Positions 39,992 through 48,916 of a DNA stretch of 64,000 nt are shown piece by piece (the first letter of the stretch is position 1; every line of letters begins with the position of its first letter). The notes under the pieces were generated by a model. That model saw only the letters and a list, made by a program, of their open reading frames with translations. It made no database searches and had not been told where the DNA came from. The position numbers were made by a program, and so were the translations under genes. The stretch is from positions 1,364,001 to 1,428,000 of the forward strand of contig NZ_VORZ01000001.1 in assembly GCF_007997305.1 (NCBI RefSeq), written 5' to 3'. The DNA is from Psychrobacter frigidicola (GTDB lineage: Bacteria > Pseudomonadota > Gammaproteobacteria > Pseudomonadales > Moraxellaceae).

Positions 39992-40669
39992 TCAAAAGCT
40001 TTTATTAAGCATTCTACTACCAACGCCACTATTATAATGAGCCGTACCATTACTAATATCAGTGCTCTTATTAGTGCGACTACCGTTAGAGCTGTTGGCT
40101 TGGCTGGTTTGCATCTGCAGGGCCCACTGCTCCATCTGTGCTTTGAGCGCCAGTAAGTCAGGTTCAATCTTAAAAGACTTATAATGTGGGTTGGTCAATG
40201 GACGCACGTAGGCAATATCTTCCCAATACACCACAATGCTATTGGCTTTGACCAATAACGCTTTTACAAACGGTTCAATCGTTGCTGGCAGTTCCAACGC
40301 TACTTTGTCCAGATTAAAACTAGCAGACGACATGGCTATGTTAGCAGTAGTTTTATCAACTACAGTCTTAGCTGTTGTAATTATCGTACCCTCGCCTTCC
40401 GGACGCCATTGTCCATCAATAACTTTATAGCGCGTGTGGGGCAGCTGTACATTGTCTAGCACTAGACCATATTGACCCAGCATGCCACGACCATATTCAT
40501 TGTCACGGCCACGCACCCAGTCCGGACAAGCAACCAGCTTTGGATTGAGTTGTAACCGGCGCGCCGTCATACGCAGCTTGTCCAAGCGCTGGTCAATGCC
40601 GCTAGGTTTGAGCGCCATCATACTGCCATATACGAATAGTACAATGGCAACGGCTATCCATACACCCAT
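39992..40669 (-). CDS. Membrane-anchored protein of unknown function
   Basis: 225 residues. One N-terminal transmembrane helix (GVWIAVAIVLFVYGSMMAL), then a soluble domain of about 150 residues (DQRLDKLRMTARRLQLNPKL, CPDWVRGRDNEYGRGMLGQYG) and a Ser/Asn/Gly-rich C-terminal tail of about 40 residues. The positive charges after the helix suggest the soluble part is cytoplasmic. AAAGGT precedes the ATG. I recognise no characterised family. Neighbours (topA, a DUF2799 lipoprotein) give no functional hint. Confidence 0.65.
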   Translation of the reverse strand: MGVWIAVAIVLFVYGSMMALKPSGIDQRLDKLRMTARRLQLNPKLVACPDWVRGRDNEYGRGMLGQYGLVLDNVQLPHTRYKVIDGQWRPEGEGTIITTAKTVVDKTTANIAMSSASFNLDKVALELPATIEPFVKALLVKANSIVVYWEDIAYVRPLTNPHYKSFKIEPDLLALKAQMEQWALQMQTSQANSSNGSRTNKSTDISNGTAHYNSGVGSRMLNKSF

Positions 40670-40916
40670 GATAGTGTGACCTTTTAACTGGATTAAAATT
40701 TAACGGATAAAAGAAGACATTAGGTACTCATAATGAGCACGAACGCTTATAAATCAAGCGCTCCTGTCCAACTCATAATAAAAAAAGCGCTATTAACAGT
40801 TCAATATCAGCCACTTAGGTAATACAAATAATTTATCAGGCTAACGAGATACAGAAAGTTGCGACGCACAAAAAGTGCTATGATAAACCATAATTTTAAA
40901 CGCACGCAGGTTTATT

Positions 40917-41444
40917 ATGACTTATATTGTCAAACTAATCTCATCGTTCAAGCCGTTAATAACAAAACCAGCTGTCAAAGCAACGTCTACATTGACTTTG
41001 ATAATGGCAGCAATGGTGACGTTATCAGGCTGTGCTACCACTCAAAGCTTAACACCGCAGCAGTGTCAGGCTAGTGATTGGCAGCAAGTCGGCTATAGCG
41101 ATGGCTCGCGTGGACGTTCAGGCGCATATTTCGGTCACTATACCAATAGCTGTGCCAGCGTAGTCGGTGCAACGCCTAACCGCATGCTATGGGAACAAGG
41201 TCGCCAGCAAGGGCTCAAAAACTACTGTACTGAGCTGAGTGCTTATAAACATGGCCGCGAAGGCTATGATTGGCAGCCAGTCTGCCCCCTCGAAGGCATT
41301 GATAAATTAGAAGAAGCTTATTCGCAAGGGCGCTACTATTATATCCGTCAGCGCGACCTCGATAGCTTACGCTCTCCTTATTACTCGCCATTTGGTTATG
41401 GGCGATTGGGTTACGGCTATCGCCCCTTTGGTTATGGCTGGTAA
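40917..41444 (+). CDS. DUF2799-type lipoprotein
   Basis: 175 residues. The signal peptide ends in a lipobox (MVTLSGC). The mature part follows the DUF2799 pattern: QQCQASDWQQVGYSDGSRGR, then a glycine-led turn, a Cys (NSCASV), WEQGRQQGLKNYC and VCPLEG. Paired Cys residues suggest disulfides in the periplasm. The C-terminal 25 residues are Tyr/Gly/Pro-rich (FGYGRLGYGYRPFGYGW). The family has no known function. AGG is well spaced before the ATG. Confidence 0.8.
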   Translation: MTYIVKLISSFKPLITKPAVKATSTLTLIMAAMVTLSGCATTQSLTPQQCQASDWQQVGYSDGSRGRSGAYFGHYTNSCASVVGATPNRMLWEQGRQQGLKNYCTELSAYKHGREGYDWQPVCPLEGIDKLEEAYSQGRYYYIRQRDLDSLRSPYYSPFGYGRLGYGYRPFGYGW

Positions 41445-41670
41445 AAGCCCTTGCCTCAATTTAGAAAGTGGTAAATAAAGGAAACCCCGCAAAGTAGACC
41501 TTGCGAGGCTGGAGGTAAGTTTTATTATTTTATTTGTTCTTCTTATTATCTTAGTTATTTTTTTATTAATAGCAGGGCTGGTCTATGTGACTGGCTTATT
41601 ATTTTAGTTAATTTGTTTATTACGGCCAGCTTACTCGTATAAATAATAACGCCTCTATTTATACAAACTG

Positions 41671-42072
41671 CTATTCATTTACAAAGGCAATTTTGCTGAG
41701 TCCTGCTTGACTGGCAGAGGCCAACACTTGCGCCACTGTATCATATTTACTTTCTTTATCCGCTCGCAGCTGAATAGCAGGGTCGCTACCACTAGCACTT
41801 TCTTGCTGCAAGCGGCTGTCTAACTCCTCGATACTAATAGGATCGCTATCCCAAAAGATACCGGCATCTTTATCAATGCTGATTTGAATCACTTCTGGCG
41901 GCTGCTCGTTAACTACTGCACTGGTCTTAGGTAAATCTAACTGCACGGTAGGATTTAGAACCGTCGCGGTCAATAGAAATATAATCATCAATACCAACAT
42001 GACATCGATAAGCGGAATGAGGTTCATCTCATTCATACTTTGTGCGTCATCATCACCTAACTGAAATGCCAT
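41671..42072 (-). CDS. exbD: Biopolymer transport protein ExbD
   Basis: 133 residues. A single N-terminal membrane helix carries the conserved Asp (NLIPLIDVMLVLMIIFLL), followed by a periplasmic domain. With ExbB it makes the proton-driven motor that energises TonB for outer-membrane transport. It is the last gene of the tonB-exbB-exbD set on the minus strand, 154 bp after exbB, next to siderophore-uptake genes that would depend on it. Confidence 0.92.
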   Translation of the reverse strand: MAFQLGDDDAQSMNEMNLIPLIDVMLVLMIIFLLTATVLNPTVQLDLPKTSAVVNEQPPEVIQISIDKDAGIFWDSDPISIEELDSRLQQESASGSDPAIQLRADKESKYDTVAQVLASASQAGLSKIAFVNE

Positions 42073-42226
42073 AATAGTCTCAATTGTGGGTCATTTTTCT
42101 ATATGAATTTAAAATTGTATAGAGGTTTGGTTTGCTTGTATAAAAAGGTTGCTTATATAAAAAGCTGCTCATAAAACCACCAATTTATAATAGCTTATAA
42201 CAGGCTACAATAGCCCTAAACCAGTG

Positions 42227-42931
42227 CTATGAGCGGGAAGTTGCTGAGTTCTGATAGCCGGTGTTTTGGTTAGCAACGTTTTGTTTGCCAGTATTCACAT
42301 TAGTCGCTGCTACATTACTATTAGCACTGGTATTGGCTGCCATTTGTGATTTAACAACTGGCTGCTGATAATCCGTTGACTCGGCAGTCTTGGCCAACAG
42401 CTCATGGGCTCTATCATTAGCATGGTACATGACAGTGCGATTAGTACGCACCGCAAGGTTATAAAACACTACGGCTGGAATAGCCACAGCAATCCCCAAA
42501 CCCGTCATAATAAGGGCTTCGCCAACTGGCCCTGCTACTTGTCCAAGTCCTGCTTGTCCGCTAACACCAATATTATGTAGCGCATGAAAAATACCCCACA
42601 CCGTACCAAACAGTCCGATGAATGGCGCAATGGCAGCAGTCGTCCCTAAAATAGGCAAACCACGCTCACTATTATAGCGATAACGGCCAATATGTTGCAG
42701 TAACGCTTGCTCGGTAACCAAACGCCGAGCTGCCGCATCTAATCCTGCTAGTGCTGAACGCTTTTGCTGGATAGCCTGACTCAAGTCATCAGCCACTTGG
42801 TTTGCAAGCGTGCGGCTTTGTAATACACGGATAATACCCGTCACCCAAGAGAGTAACGACAATACCAGCAGTATAAAAAACAGCCCTTTGGTCACCATAT
42901 CGCTCAATTGCCAGTAGCTTGCAAAGTCCAT
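42227..42931 (-). CDS. exbB: Biopolymer transport protein ExbB
   Basis: 234 residues from the ATG at 42931, chosen for the AAGGAG 7 nt upstream; an earlier in-frame ATG (42985) has no such site. MotA/TolQ/ExbB family with three membrane helices: near residue 15 (GLFFILLVLSLLSWVTGII), near 110 (GLPILGTTAAIAPFIGLFGTVWGIFHAL) and near 155 (GEALIMTGLGIAVAIPAVVFYN). The C-terminal Asn/Gln/Ala-rich tail (last 45 residues) is low complexity. It partners ExbD and TonB. Confidence 0.92.
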   Translation of the reverse strand: MDFASYWQLSDMVTKGLFFILLVLSLLSWVTGIIRVLQSRTLANQVADDLSQAIQQKRSALAGLDAAARRLVTEQALLQHIGRYRYNSERGLPILGTTAAIAPFIGLFGTVWGIFHALHNIGVSGQAGLGQVAGPVGEALIMTGLGIAVAIPAVVFYNLAVRTNRTVMYHANDRAHELLAKTAESTDYQQPVVKSQMAANTSANSNVAATNVNTGKQNVANQNTGYQNSATSRS

Positions 42932-43072
42932 GTCAGACTCCTTAATAAGTTGTGCAATCACATGAAGACGTTGCGACTGGCGCATCTGCTCTTATCATGA
43001 AAAAGTTATAAATGAATGTTTTATAATAAAGGTGCTAAAAAATGAATACGATAAAACGTCTATAAACAGCTT

Positions 43073-44200
43073 TTAGGGCATCGCATAGCTAATCGGCAAA
43101 GTAACATTACCAACAACAGGCACCCCATTTTGCTGAAAAGGTCTAAACTTACCAGAGCGAACTTGACGCTGCGCTTCCCTATCTAAGACGGAATTGCCAG
43201 AAGATTTTGCCAAACTGACGCTATCGATGCCACCTTGCTTGTTCACTCGTAGTAACAATACCAAGTTAAAGGTATCGCCCGAACGTGCACCACGTTTGGC
43301 ACGGTCAGGAAAACTAAAGCTTGGCGCAGCGGCCCAATTGGCATTGCTGGCGTTAAAGTTGACCGGTGCATTGCTAGCAGCTGCTGCCGCTTTAGCCTCT
43401 GCATCGGCTTTCGCTCTAGCATCCGAATCGGCTTTCGCTCTAGCATCTGAATCGGCTTTTGCTCTGGCATCTGAATCGGCTTTTGCTCTGGCATCTGAAT
43501 CAGCTTTCGCTCTGGCATCTGAATCAGCTTTCGCCTCACGAGCATGTTTTCTAGCAGCATTTCTAGCATTATCTTGCTCTTGTTCTGCTAAGTATCTAAG
43601 TTGATCATCAGCCGTAGTATTCCCAACTCTCGGTTCTTGCGAAAACTTCTGACTGGGTTGATTCTGATTGATGTAAGGCTCTGGCTCTACTTTTTTCGGC
43701 TTAGTTTTTGTCACTACTGTTTTTGTTGTGGTGTTTACAACAGGCTCTGTTTGTAGTTTAGGCTTAGCGTCAACTATTGGTTCAGGCTGGGATTGGGGTT
43801 CTGATTTAGGCTGTGGTTCTAGTGTAGGCTCGACTATTGGTTTTAACTTAATGGTAGGTTCAGGCTCAGCTTTAGGTTCTGGACTAATCTTAGATTCAGG
43901 CTCAGATATAGAGAGAGGTTCGGGTTCTGTATTTTCTTGAACCTCTTCAACATTTTCTTCAACCTTAGCAACCTCAATCTCTACCGGTTCAAGTTCGATT
44001 TGCTCAGGTTGTGCTACGTCAGTAGGTAGCGTCACCATTTGTATTTCAATAGGGGGCGGCGTATCGCGGACTTCGTCTATAGGGGCTGGTGGCTTCATGG
44101 CCACTAGTGCCATCGCGGTAAGTACATGCAGCCCCACAACGGCACCAATCGCTATCAGTGTTAATTTACGTGGTGGCGCGTTAAAATCGGTTGAGCCCAT
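43073..44200 (-). CDS. tonB: Energy transducer TonB with Pro/Glu and Ala-Lys-Asp repeat regions
   Basis: 375 residues, longer than the E. coli protein (239). An N-terminal helix (LIAIGAVVGLHVLTAMALVAM) anchors it in the inner membrane. It is followed by a Pro/Glu/Lys-rich spacer (about 60-170), a charged region with five copies of the octapeptide KADSDARA (about 222-265), and a C-terminal TonB domain (FSFPDRAKRGARSGDTFNLV ... GKFRPFQQNGVPV) that contacts the TonB box of receptors. The spacer and repeats span the periplasm. It is the first of tonB-exbB-exbD; a Fur-box-like site lies about 50 bp upstream of the start. Confidence 0.93.
   Translation of the reverse strand: MGSTDFNAPPRKLTLIAIGAVVGLHVLTAMALVAMKPPAPIDEVRDTPPPIEIQMVTLPTDVAQPEQIELEPVEIEVAKVEENVEEVQENTEPEPLSISEPESKISPEPKAEPEPTIKLKPIVEPTLEPQPKSEPQSQPEPIVDAKPKLQTEPVVNTTTKTVVTKTKPKKVEPEPYINQNQPSQKFSQEPRVGNTTADDQLRYLAEQEQDNARNAARKHAREAKADSDARAKADSDARAKADSDARAKADSDARAKADSDARAKADAEAKAAAAASNAPVNFNASNANWAAAPSFSFPDRAKRGARSGDTFNLVLLLRVNKQGGIDSVSLAKSSGNSVLDREAQRQVRSGKFRPFQQNGVPVVGNVTLPISYAMP
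43407..43526 (-). repeat. Five tandem 24-bp repeats in tonB
   Basis: Five consecutive 24-bp units (43407, 43431, 43455, 43479, 43503) differing by a few third-position changes, followed by a partial sixth. In frame they encode KADSDARA units. The 24-bp length keeps the frame whatever the copy number, so it is likely to vary between strains. Confidence 0.92.
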
Positions 44201-44249
44201 AACACCCTAATATTTCGCTGAAATCAAAGTGGCTTAATATTAATACAAA

Positions 44250-44264
44250 CGATAACTATTATCA
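44250..44264. promoter_or_regulatory. Fur-box-like site upstream of tonB
   Basis: CGATAACTATTATCA matches the 7-1-7 Fur consensus TGATAATNATTATCA at 12 of 14 informative positions. It lies about 50 bp upstream of the tonB start, as expected for iron repression. Confidence 0.6.
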
Positions 44265-44420
44265 ATAAAATAATAGAAACTTTACTGATCTCTGTCCTTA
44301 CTTACCTCTAAAAAATACGCTTGAAAGAATGCGTAAAGCCTTAAATAATGCCCAGCACAGCGTTTATCTACCCTACAAAATATTATTTTATAATAAACAC
44401 AAACCTTATTATTAATGGCA

Positions 44421-44442
44421 ATCGTTATCATTATCATTGATA
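44421..44442. promoter_or_regulatory. Fur-box-like site between tonB and the siderophore operon
   Basis: ATCGTTATCATTATCATTGATA, with overlapping NAT-type hexamers (rc TATCAATGATAATGATAACGAT), resembles the classical GATAATGATAATCATTATC. It lies about 210 bp upstream of the siderophore-binding protein gene. Confidence 0.6.
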
Positions 44443-44652
44443 AAACACCTTAATTCCTATATTATAATCTCAGTTTATTTTTATCCATTTTGTTAAAACA
44501 ATTTTCAAATTAAAAATAAAGTTAAGAACCTTGATCGATGAGCATTGTTTTAGCACATTTATGTAAATGGCTGAACGCGCTCTTTTTCTTTTTATACCTT
44601 GCCGACGTTTTATAAACGTACTGCTTATCACCTGTAATATACCGAGTGTTTT

Positions 44653-45705
44653 ATGTTTACTAGTACTTTAGCCACGGCTAATTCTGCAAGCCCTTCGTTA
44701 TTCAAACGTCCTCTACTAGCGGCAATGACCGCGGCATTATTCGCAAGCATTAGCTTAGCAGGCTGCTCATCGCCGAATGACTCTGAGTTGGATGACACTA
44801 AAAAAGAAAACAAAACGGCTGATACCGCGTCGAACGTTGCTGATAATGATGCGGTCTCTGTTGCTACTGTCGATATCGATACAGTTAAAGGTAAAGTAAG
44901 CTTACCGATGAATCCATCACCTATTGTGGTGTATGACATGACGATAATGCAGGACTTGGCAGCGCTGGATGTGGCTATTGATGGTAAGCCAAGCGGTCTA
45001 CATTTAGATAATTTGCAATCAAAAGTACAGCCCGATCCAAAAGAAGTGGGAACTGTATTTGAGCCGGATCTTGAAACATTAAATGCGATGCAACCGCAAG
45101 CGATTCTAGTCGGTTCACGTATGGCTGAAAAATATAACGAGCTCTCAAACATTGCCCCAACGCTGGATATGAGCATCGATACCGCCAATATTTATGAATC
45201 TAGTAAGCAACGTTTACATGACTTAGGTGCCCTATTTGGCAAAAGTGACCAAGCGTTGAAACTACAACAAAATATTGATGGATTAATCGAGCAGACTCAA
45301 GGGTTAACCAAAGGTAAAGGCAATGGCTTAGTGGTTATGGTTAATGGCAATAAGCTGTCAGCCTACGGTGATAAGTCACGCTTTGGTTTTGTCCATACCG
45401 TACTTGGTGTGCCTATGGTCGATAGTAAAATTGAAGATGCCCGTCATGGTCAGCCCGTATCGTTTGAGTATTTACAAAAAACCAATCCAGACTGGTTATT
45501 CGTGATTGACCGCAGTGCGGCTATCGGTGAAGACAGTGCAGGTGCTAAAGCGGTATTAGATAATCCATTGGTCGCACAAACCACGGCTTGGAAAAAAGAC
45601 CAAGTGGTTTATCTTAGCCCAGATTCTTATTTAGCCTTTGGTGGTTATAATCAATGGATGCAAGATTTGACGTCTATCAAAGCTGCCTTTAGCGCTGCTA
45701 AATAG
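44653..45705 (+). CDS. Siderophore ABC transporter, substrate-binding lipoprotein
   Basis: 350 residues. The lipoprotein signal ends SISLAGC, followed by an acidic linker (to about residue 75) and a two-lobe helical-backbone binding domain of the FatB/CeuE/YclQ type (MNPSPIVVYDMTIMQDLAAL ... EPDLETLNAMQPQAILVGSRMAEKY ... NPDWLFVIDR). It captures an Fe3+-siderophore in the periplasm for the two permeases encoded next. This family usually takes catecholate-type or anguibactin/petrobactin-like chelates; the exact one cannot be read. First gene of a four-gene operon ordered binding protein, permease, permease, ATPase, downstream of a Fur-box-like site. Confidence 0.9.
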   Translation: MFTSTLATANSASPSLFKRPLLAAMTAALFASISLAGCSSPNDSELDDTKKENKTADTASNVADNDAVSVATVDIDTVKGKVSLPMNPSPIVVYDMTIMQDLAALDVAIDGKPSGLHLDNLQSKVQPDPKEVGTVFEPDLETLNAMQPQAILVGSRMAEKYNELSNIAPTLDMSIDTANIYESSKQRLHDLGALFGKSDQALKLQQNIDGLIEQTQGLTKGKGNGLVVMVNGNKLSAYGDKSRFGFVHTVLGVPMVDSKIEDARHGQPVSFEYLQKTNPDWLFVIDRSAAIGEDSAGAKAVLDNPLVAQTTAWKKDQVVYLSPDSYLAFGGYNQWMQDLTSIKAAFSAAK

Positions 45706-45742
45706 TGGTCATAGTAGTAAATTATGTAGGCCATAAATAGTT

Positions 45743-46849
45743 ATGTCGTTATTTTCTAATCGTAGCAATAATAGTGTTATAGCTGAGCCTAGCGATAACT
45801 TGCCAGCGCTTCCAACATGGCGGCAGCGGGGCATTAGCAGCATAGGCGCTAATAAAAATCGCCGAGCTGCACTACCGCCATGGTTGATAAACACAGGGAG
45901 CCTCATTATCATGGGGCTTTTGGTGTTACTGAGCCTATCTATTGGGGTAGCAGACTTTTCTTGGTCAGGCATATTCCATAGTCTTATTAACCATAGCGCT
46001 AACTCAGATAGCTCGCTGATGCTGGTCAGTCGCTTGCCTCGGACGACTGCCATTATTTTGACCGGTATTGCAATGGCCGTTGCTGGCATGATTATCCAAG
46101 TAGTGCTCAAAAACCGTTTCGTTGAGCCTTCTATGGTTGGTGCAACTCAGAGCGCAGCACTGGGATTATTAGTAGTCAGCCTCTTCTTTCCTGCCAGCGC
46201 GCTTATCATAAAAATGGGTGTGGCAACCATCGCTGCGGTGTTCGGCATGATGCTATTTATGCTGCTTATCCACCGTATTCCGCCGACTGACTTCTTAATG
46301 ATTCCACTTATCGGTATTGTCTTTGGCGGCATTATTACTGCTATTACCACCTTTATTGCTTATCAAACTGAGACCTTACAGATGCTCAGCGTTTGGCAAT
46401 TTGGCGACTTTTCAGCCGTATTAGCAGGCCGTTACGAGCTGCTGTGGTTAACGGGTGGTCTATGCGTTATTGCTTATATTATTGCTGATAAGCTGACTAT
46501 CATTGGCTTAGGTGACAATATTGCTTTGAACTTAGGTATCAGTAAGCGCCATGTGACGTGGATTGGCGTTGGAATGGTAGCGATAATGAGTGCAGTGGTG
46601 GTGGTTACGGTTGGGGTCATTCCTTTTATCGGTTTGATTGTTCCTAATATCGTCAGTCGCATCATGGGTGATAAGCTCAGACGTAGCTTGCCAGCGGTTG
46701 CCTTGCTTGGTGCTTCAGCAGTTTTACTGTGCGATATTATCGGGCGCTCTATTCGCTATCCGTTCGAAGTGCCCGTTGCTACTGTATTCGGGGTGGTAGG
46801 TACGGTGGTATTTTTATGGCTATTATTACGTGCCCCTGCTCAGTCTTAA
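45743..46849 (+). CDS. Siderophore ABC transporter permease 1 (FecCD family)
   Basis: 368 residues. About nine hydrophobic segments after a polar N-terminal stretch of about 45 residues (QRGISSIGANKNRRAALPPW). FecCD features visible: RLPRTTAIILTGIAMAVAGMIIQ, GNIALNLGISKRHVTW (the cytoplasmic coupling region) and GVIPFIGLIVPNIVSRIMGD. It resembles YclN/FatD/CeuB, the first of the two permeases of this type of system. It lies 37 bp after the binding protein. Confidence 0.9.
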   Translation: MSLFSNRSNNSVIAEPSDNLPALPTWRQRGISSIGANKNRRAALPPWLINTGSLIIMGLLVLLSLSIGVADFSWSGIFHSLINHSANSDSSLMLVSRLPRTTAIILTGIAMAVAGMIIQVVLKNRFVEPSMVGATQSAALGLLVVSLFFPASALIIKMGVATIAAVFGMMLFMLLIHRIPPTDFLMIPLIGIVFGGIITAITTFIAYQTETLQMLSVWQFGDFSAVLAGRYELLWLTGGLCVIAYIIADKLTIIGLGDNIALNLGISKRHVTWIGVGMVAIMSAVVVVTVGVIPFIGLIVPNIVSRIMGDKLRRSLPAVALLGASAVLLCDIIGRSIRYPFEVPVATVFGVVGTVVFLWLLLRAPAQS

Positions 46850-46875
46850 CATCTATACAGTAGGCACTAAATAAA

Positions 46876-47940
46876 ATGGATACCCACATGCGCTCACCTT
46901 CTGCCTCTACCACCACAGATACGGATCCTCATACTCATACTGAATCATCTGAGCATGGCAAGTTATTAGGATTTTGGGCAAGGCTGTGGGAAACAATTAC
47001 TCAACATCCAAAATCAATTGCCAGTATTATTTTATTAATCTCAGCCATTTTATTTTTAACGGTTAATGTTCATGGTCATTGGGATTTTGCATTGCCATTA
47101 CGTGGCAAAAAACTACTAGCGCTGATGGTAGTCGGCTATGCAATTGGGGTGTCAACCTTACTGTTTCAAACCTTAACCCATAACCCTATTTTGACGCCAT
47201 CATTACTGGGCTTTGATTCGCTTTATGTCTTACTACAAAGCTTGTTGGTGTTTTTCTTAGGGTCAATAAGTTATACCAGTATCAACCCGATAACCAAATT
47301 CGGGCTTGAGATTGTATTGATGTTCGGCGCCTCACTACTCTTGTTTCGATTGTTGTTTTCGAAGAGTAGCCAAGATTTAACGCGGCTTATTTTAGTCGGT
47401 GTTATCTTTGGGGTGTTGTTTCGTAGCTTATCCGCATTGATTGCGCGGCTGATTAATCCAGATGACTTTGTAGTAGTGCAGTCGGCCAGTTACGCACAGT
47501 TCAACACGGTGAATCCTGATCTCCTAAGCATTAGCATTATCGTTTGTGCGATTAGCGCAGTATTTATCTGGCGCTGGCGGTATCAATGTGATGTCTTAAT
47601 GCTCGGTAAAGACCAAGCGATTAACTTAGGTATAAACTATCAGCGTTTGGCTTTTGGCCTATTAACCGTTATCGCTATTTTGGTAGCAACCGCGACGGCT
47701 TTGGTTGGTCCAGTAACCTTTTTTGGACTATTAGTCTGTGCCTTAACCAATCGTCTTGCCCGCAATATGGCTCATAGCGAGCGCTTAATATTAGTCAGTT
47801 TAGTGGCAATGATTTGCTTGGTTTTGGGTCAAACGGTATTCGAGCAAGTATTAGGTATGGCTGGGGTGTTATCGGTAGTCATTGAGTTGGCTGGTGGTTT
47901 GGTATTTTTAGTATTAATATTTATGACCCATCGCCGTTAA
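46876..47940 (+). CDS. Siderophore ABC transporter permease 2 (FecCD family)
   Basis: 354 residues. A polar, Thr/His/Ser-rich N-terminus (about 45 residues) precedes about nine hydrophobic segments. Typical parts are QTLTHNPILTPSLLGFDSLYVLLQ, GKDQAINLGINYQRL (coupling region) and ALVGPVTFFGLLVCALTNRLARN. It resembles YclO/FatC/CeuC and should form a heterodimeric channel with the upstream permease. The two genes are 26 bp apart. Confidence 0.9.
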   Translation: MDTHMRSPSASTTTDTDPHTHTESSEHGKLLGFWARLWETITQHPKSIASIILLISAILFLTVNVHGHWDFALPLRGKKLLALMVVGYAIGVSTLLFQTLTHNPILTPSLLGFDSLYVLLQSLLVFFLGSISYTSINPITKFGLEIVLMFGASLLLFRLLFSKSSQDLTRLILVGVIFGVLFRSLSALIARLINPDDFVVVQSASYAQFNTVNPDLLSISIIVCAISAVFIWRWRYQCDVLMLGKDQAINLGINYQRLAFGLLTVIAILVATATALVGPVTFFGLLVCALTNRLARNMAHSERLILVSLVAMICLVLGQTVFEQVLGMAGVLSVVIELAGGLVFLVLIFMTHRR

Positions 47941-48018
47941 AGGTGACTTAATTGCTTTTAGGCTTATAGATAAAAAAATTGAAGTGTATTAAAAAACGAT
48001 TTTAAAATAAGAACGACT

Positions 48019-48777
48019 ATGATTAAAATAAGTAACGTCTCGCATCATATCGGTAAGCAGCAAATTCTGCATGACATTAGCTTATCTTTACCAAGCTCAC
48101 AGGTCATTGCCCTTATTGGCCCTAATGGCGCAGGTAAATCGACTTTATTTTCGGTGATGTCCCGCCTGCAACCATTACAAGCGGGGAAAGTTAGCTTTGC
48201 TGAGCATGATATTGTTAGCTGTAATTCGCGTACCCTTGCCACTACAGTCGCTACCCTGAGCCAAGACAATCAAGTCCAAGGGCGACTGCGCGTTCACGAG
48301 CTATTAATGTTTGGGCGCTATCCTTATCATCAAGGCCGCCCAACAGCCAACGACCATCAAAAGGTCGATGAGATTATTGAGCGCTTTGAGCTAAAGCTAT
48401 TAGCCGATCGTTTCTTATCGGCGCTATCGGGTGGACAACGCCAGCGCGTGCTGATTGCGATGATTGTCTGTCAAGATACCCCATATCTATTGCTAGATGA
48501 GCCGCTTAATAGTTTGGATATGTATCACGCTGGGCGGCTAATGCGTGAGCTTCGCGCATTAAGTCATAGCCAACAAAAAACGGTGGTAATAGTGCTGCAT
48601 GATATTAATCAAGCCGCGCAGTTTGCGGATACGGTAGTCACTATGAAAGACGGACGAGTGATGGCAACTGGGCGTCCCGTTGATGTTATCACCCAAGAAA
48701 CTATGAAAGAGCTGTATAACGTTGACGTCACCGTGCTTAAGCATCAGGGCCGTCCAGTTATTATCGATAGTTTTTAA
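48019..48777 (+). CDS. Siderophore ABC transporter ATPase
   Basis: 252 residues, cytoplasmic ATP-binding subunit: Walker A GPNGAGKST (near residue 34), Q-loop TLSQDNQ, signature LSGGQRQRVLIA (near 138), Walker B YLLLDEPLNSLD and switch His HDIN. It is of the FepC/YclP type. Last gene of the four-gene transporter, 78 bp after permease 2 and followed by a shared terminator. Confidence 0.93.
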   Translation: MIKISNVSHHIGKQQILHDISLSLPSSQVIALIGPNGAGKSTLFSVMSRLQPLQAGKVSFAEHDIVSCNSRTLATTVATLSQDNQVQGRLRVHELLMFGRYPYHQGRPTANDHQKVDEIIERFELKLLADRFLSALSGGQRQRVLIAMIVCQDTPYLLLDEPLNSLDMYHAGRLMRELRALSHSQQKTVVIVLHDINQAAQFADTVVTMKDGRVMATGRPVDVITQETMKELYNVDVTVLKHQGRPVIIDSF

Positions 48778-48828
48778 ACCCTAATATAATAAGAAAAGAC
48801 CAAATTCATTCTAAAATATAGCCCATAA

Positions 48829-48862
48829 AAAAAGACCGCCTATAAAACATAAGTGGTCTTTT
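48829..48862. terminator. Bidirectional terminator between siderophore ATPase and receptor
   Basis: Stem AAAGACCGC / GTGGTCTTT (one G-T pair, 13-nt loop) with an A run on the left and T run on the right, between converging genes. Confidence 0.82.
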
Positions 48863-48916
48863 TATTATCAATAATTAGAGTATAAACAATAATGGTGTCG
48901 TTTAAACCAATACTTT

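Noticed and set aside
41511-41607. Hydrophobic frame of about 28 codons after GGAGG (plus strand, near 41524)
   Set aside because: The frame has no ATG, GTG or TTG start; only ATT is available. An AT-rich run gives such hydrophobic readings by chance.
43194-43604. Long antisense frame across the tonB repeats
   Set aside because: It is an Ala/Ser/Phe-rich mirror of the 24-bp repeats, created by the coding repeat on the other strand, with no ribosome site.
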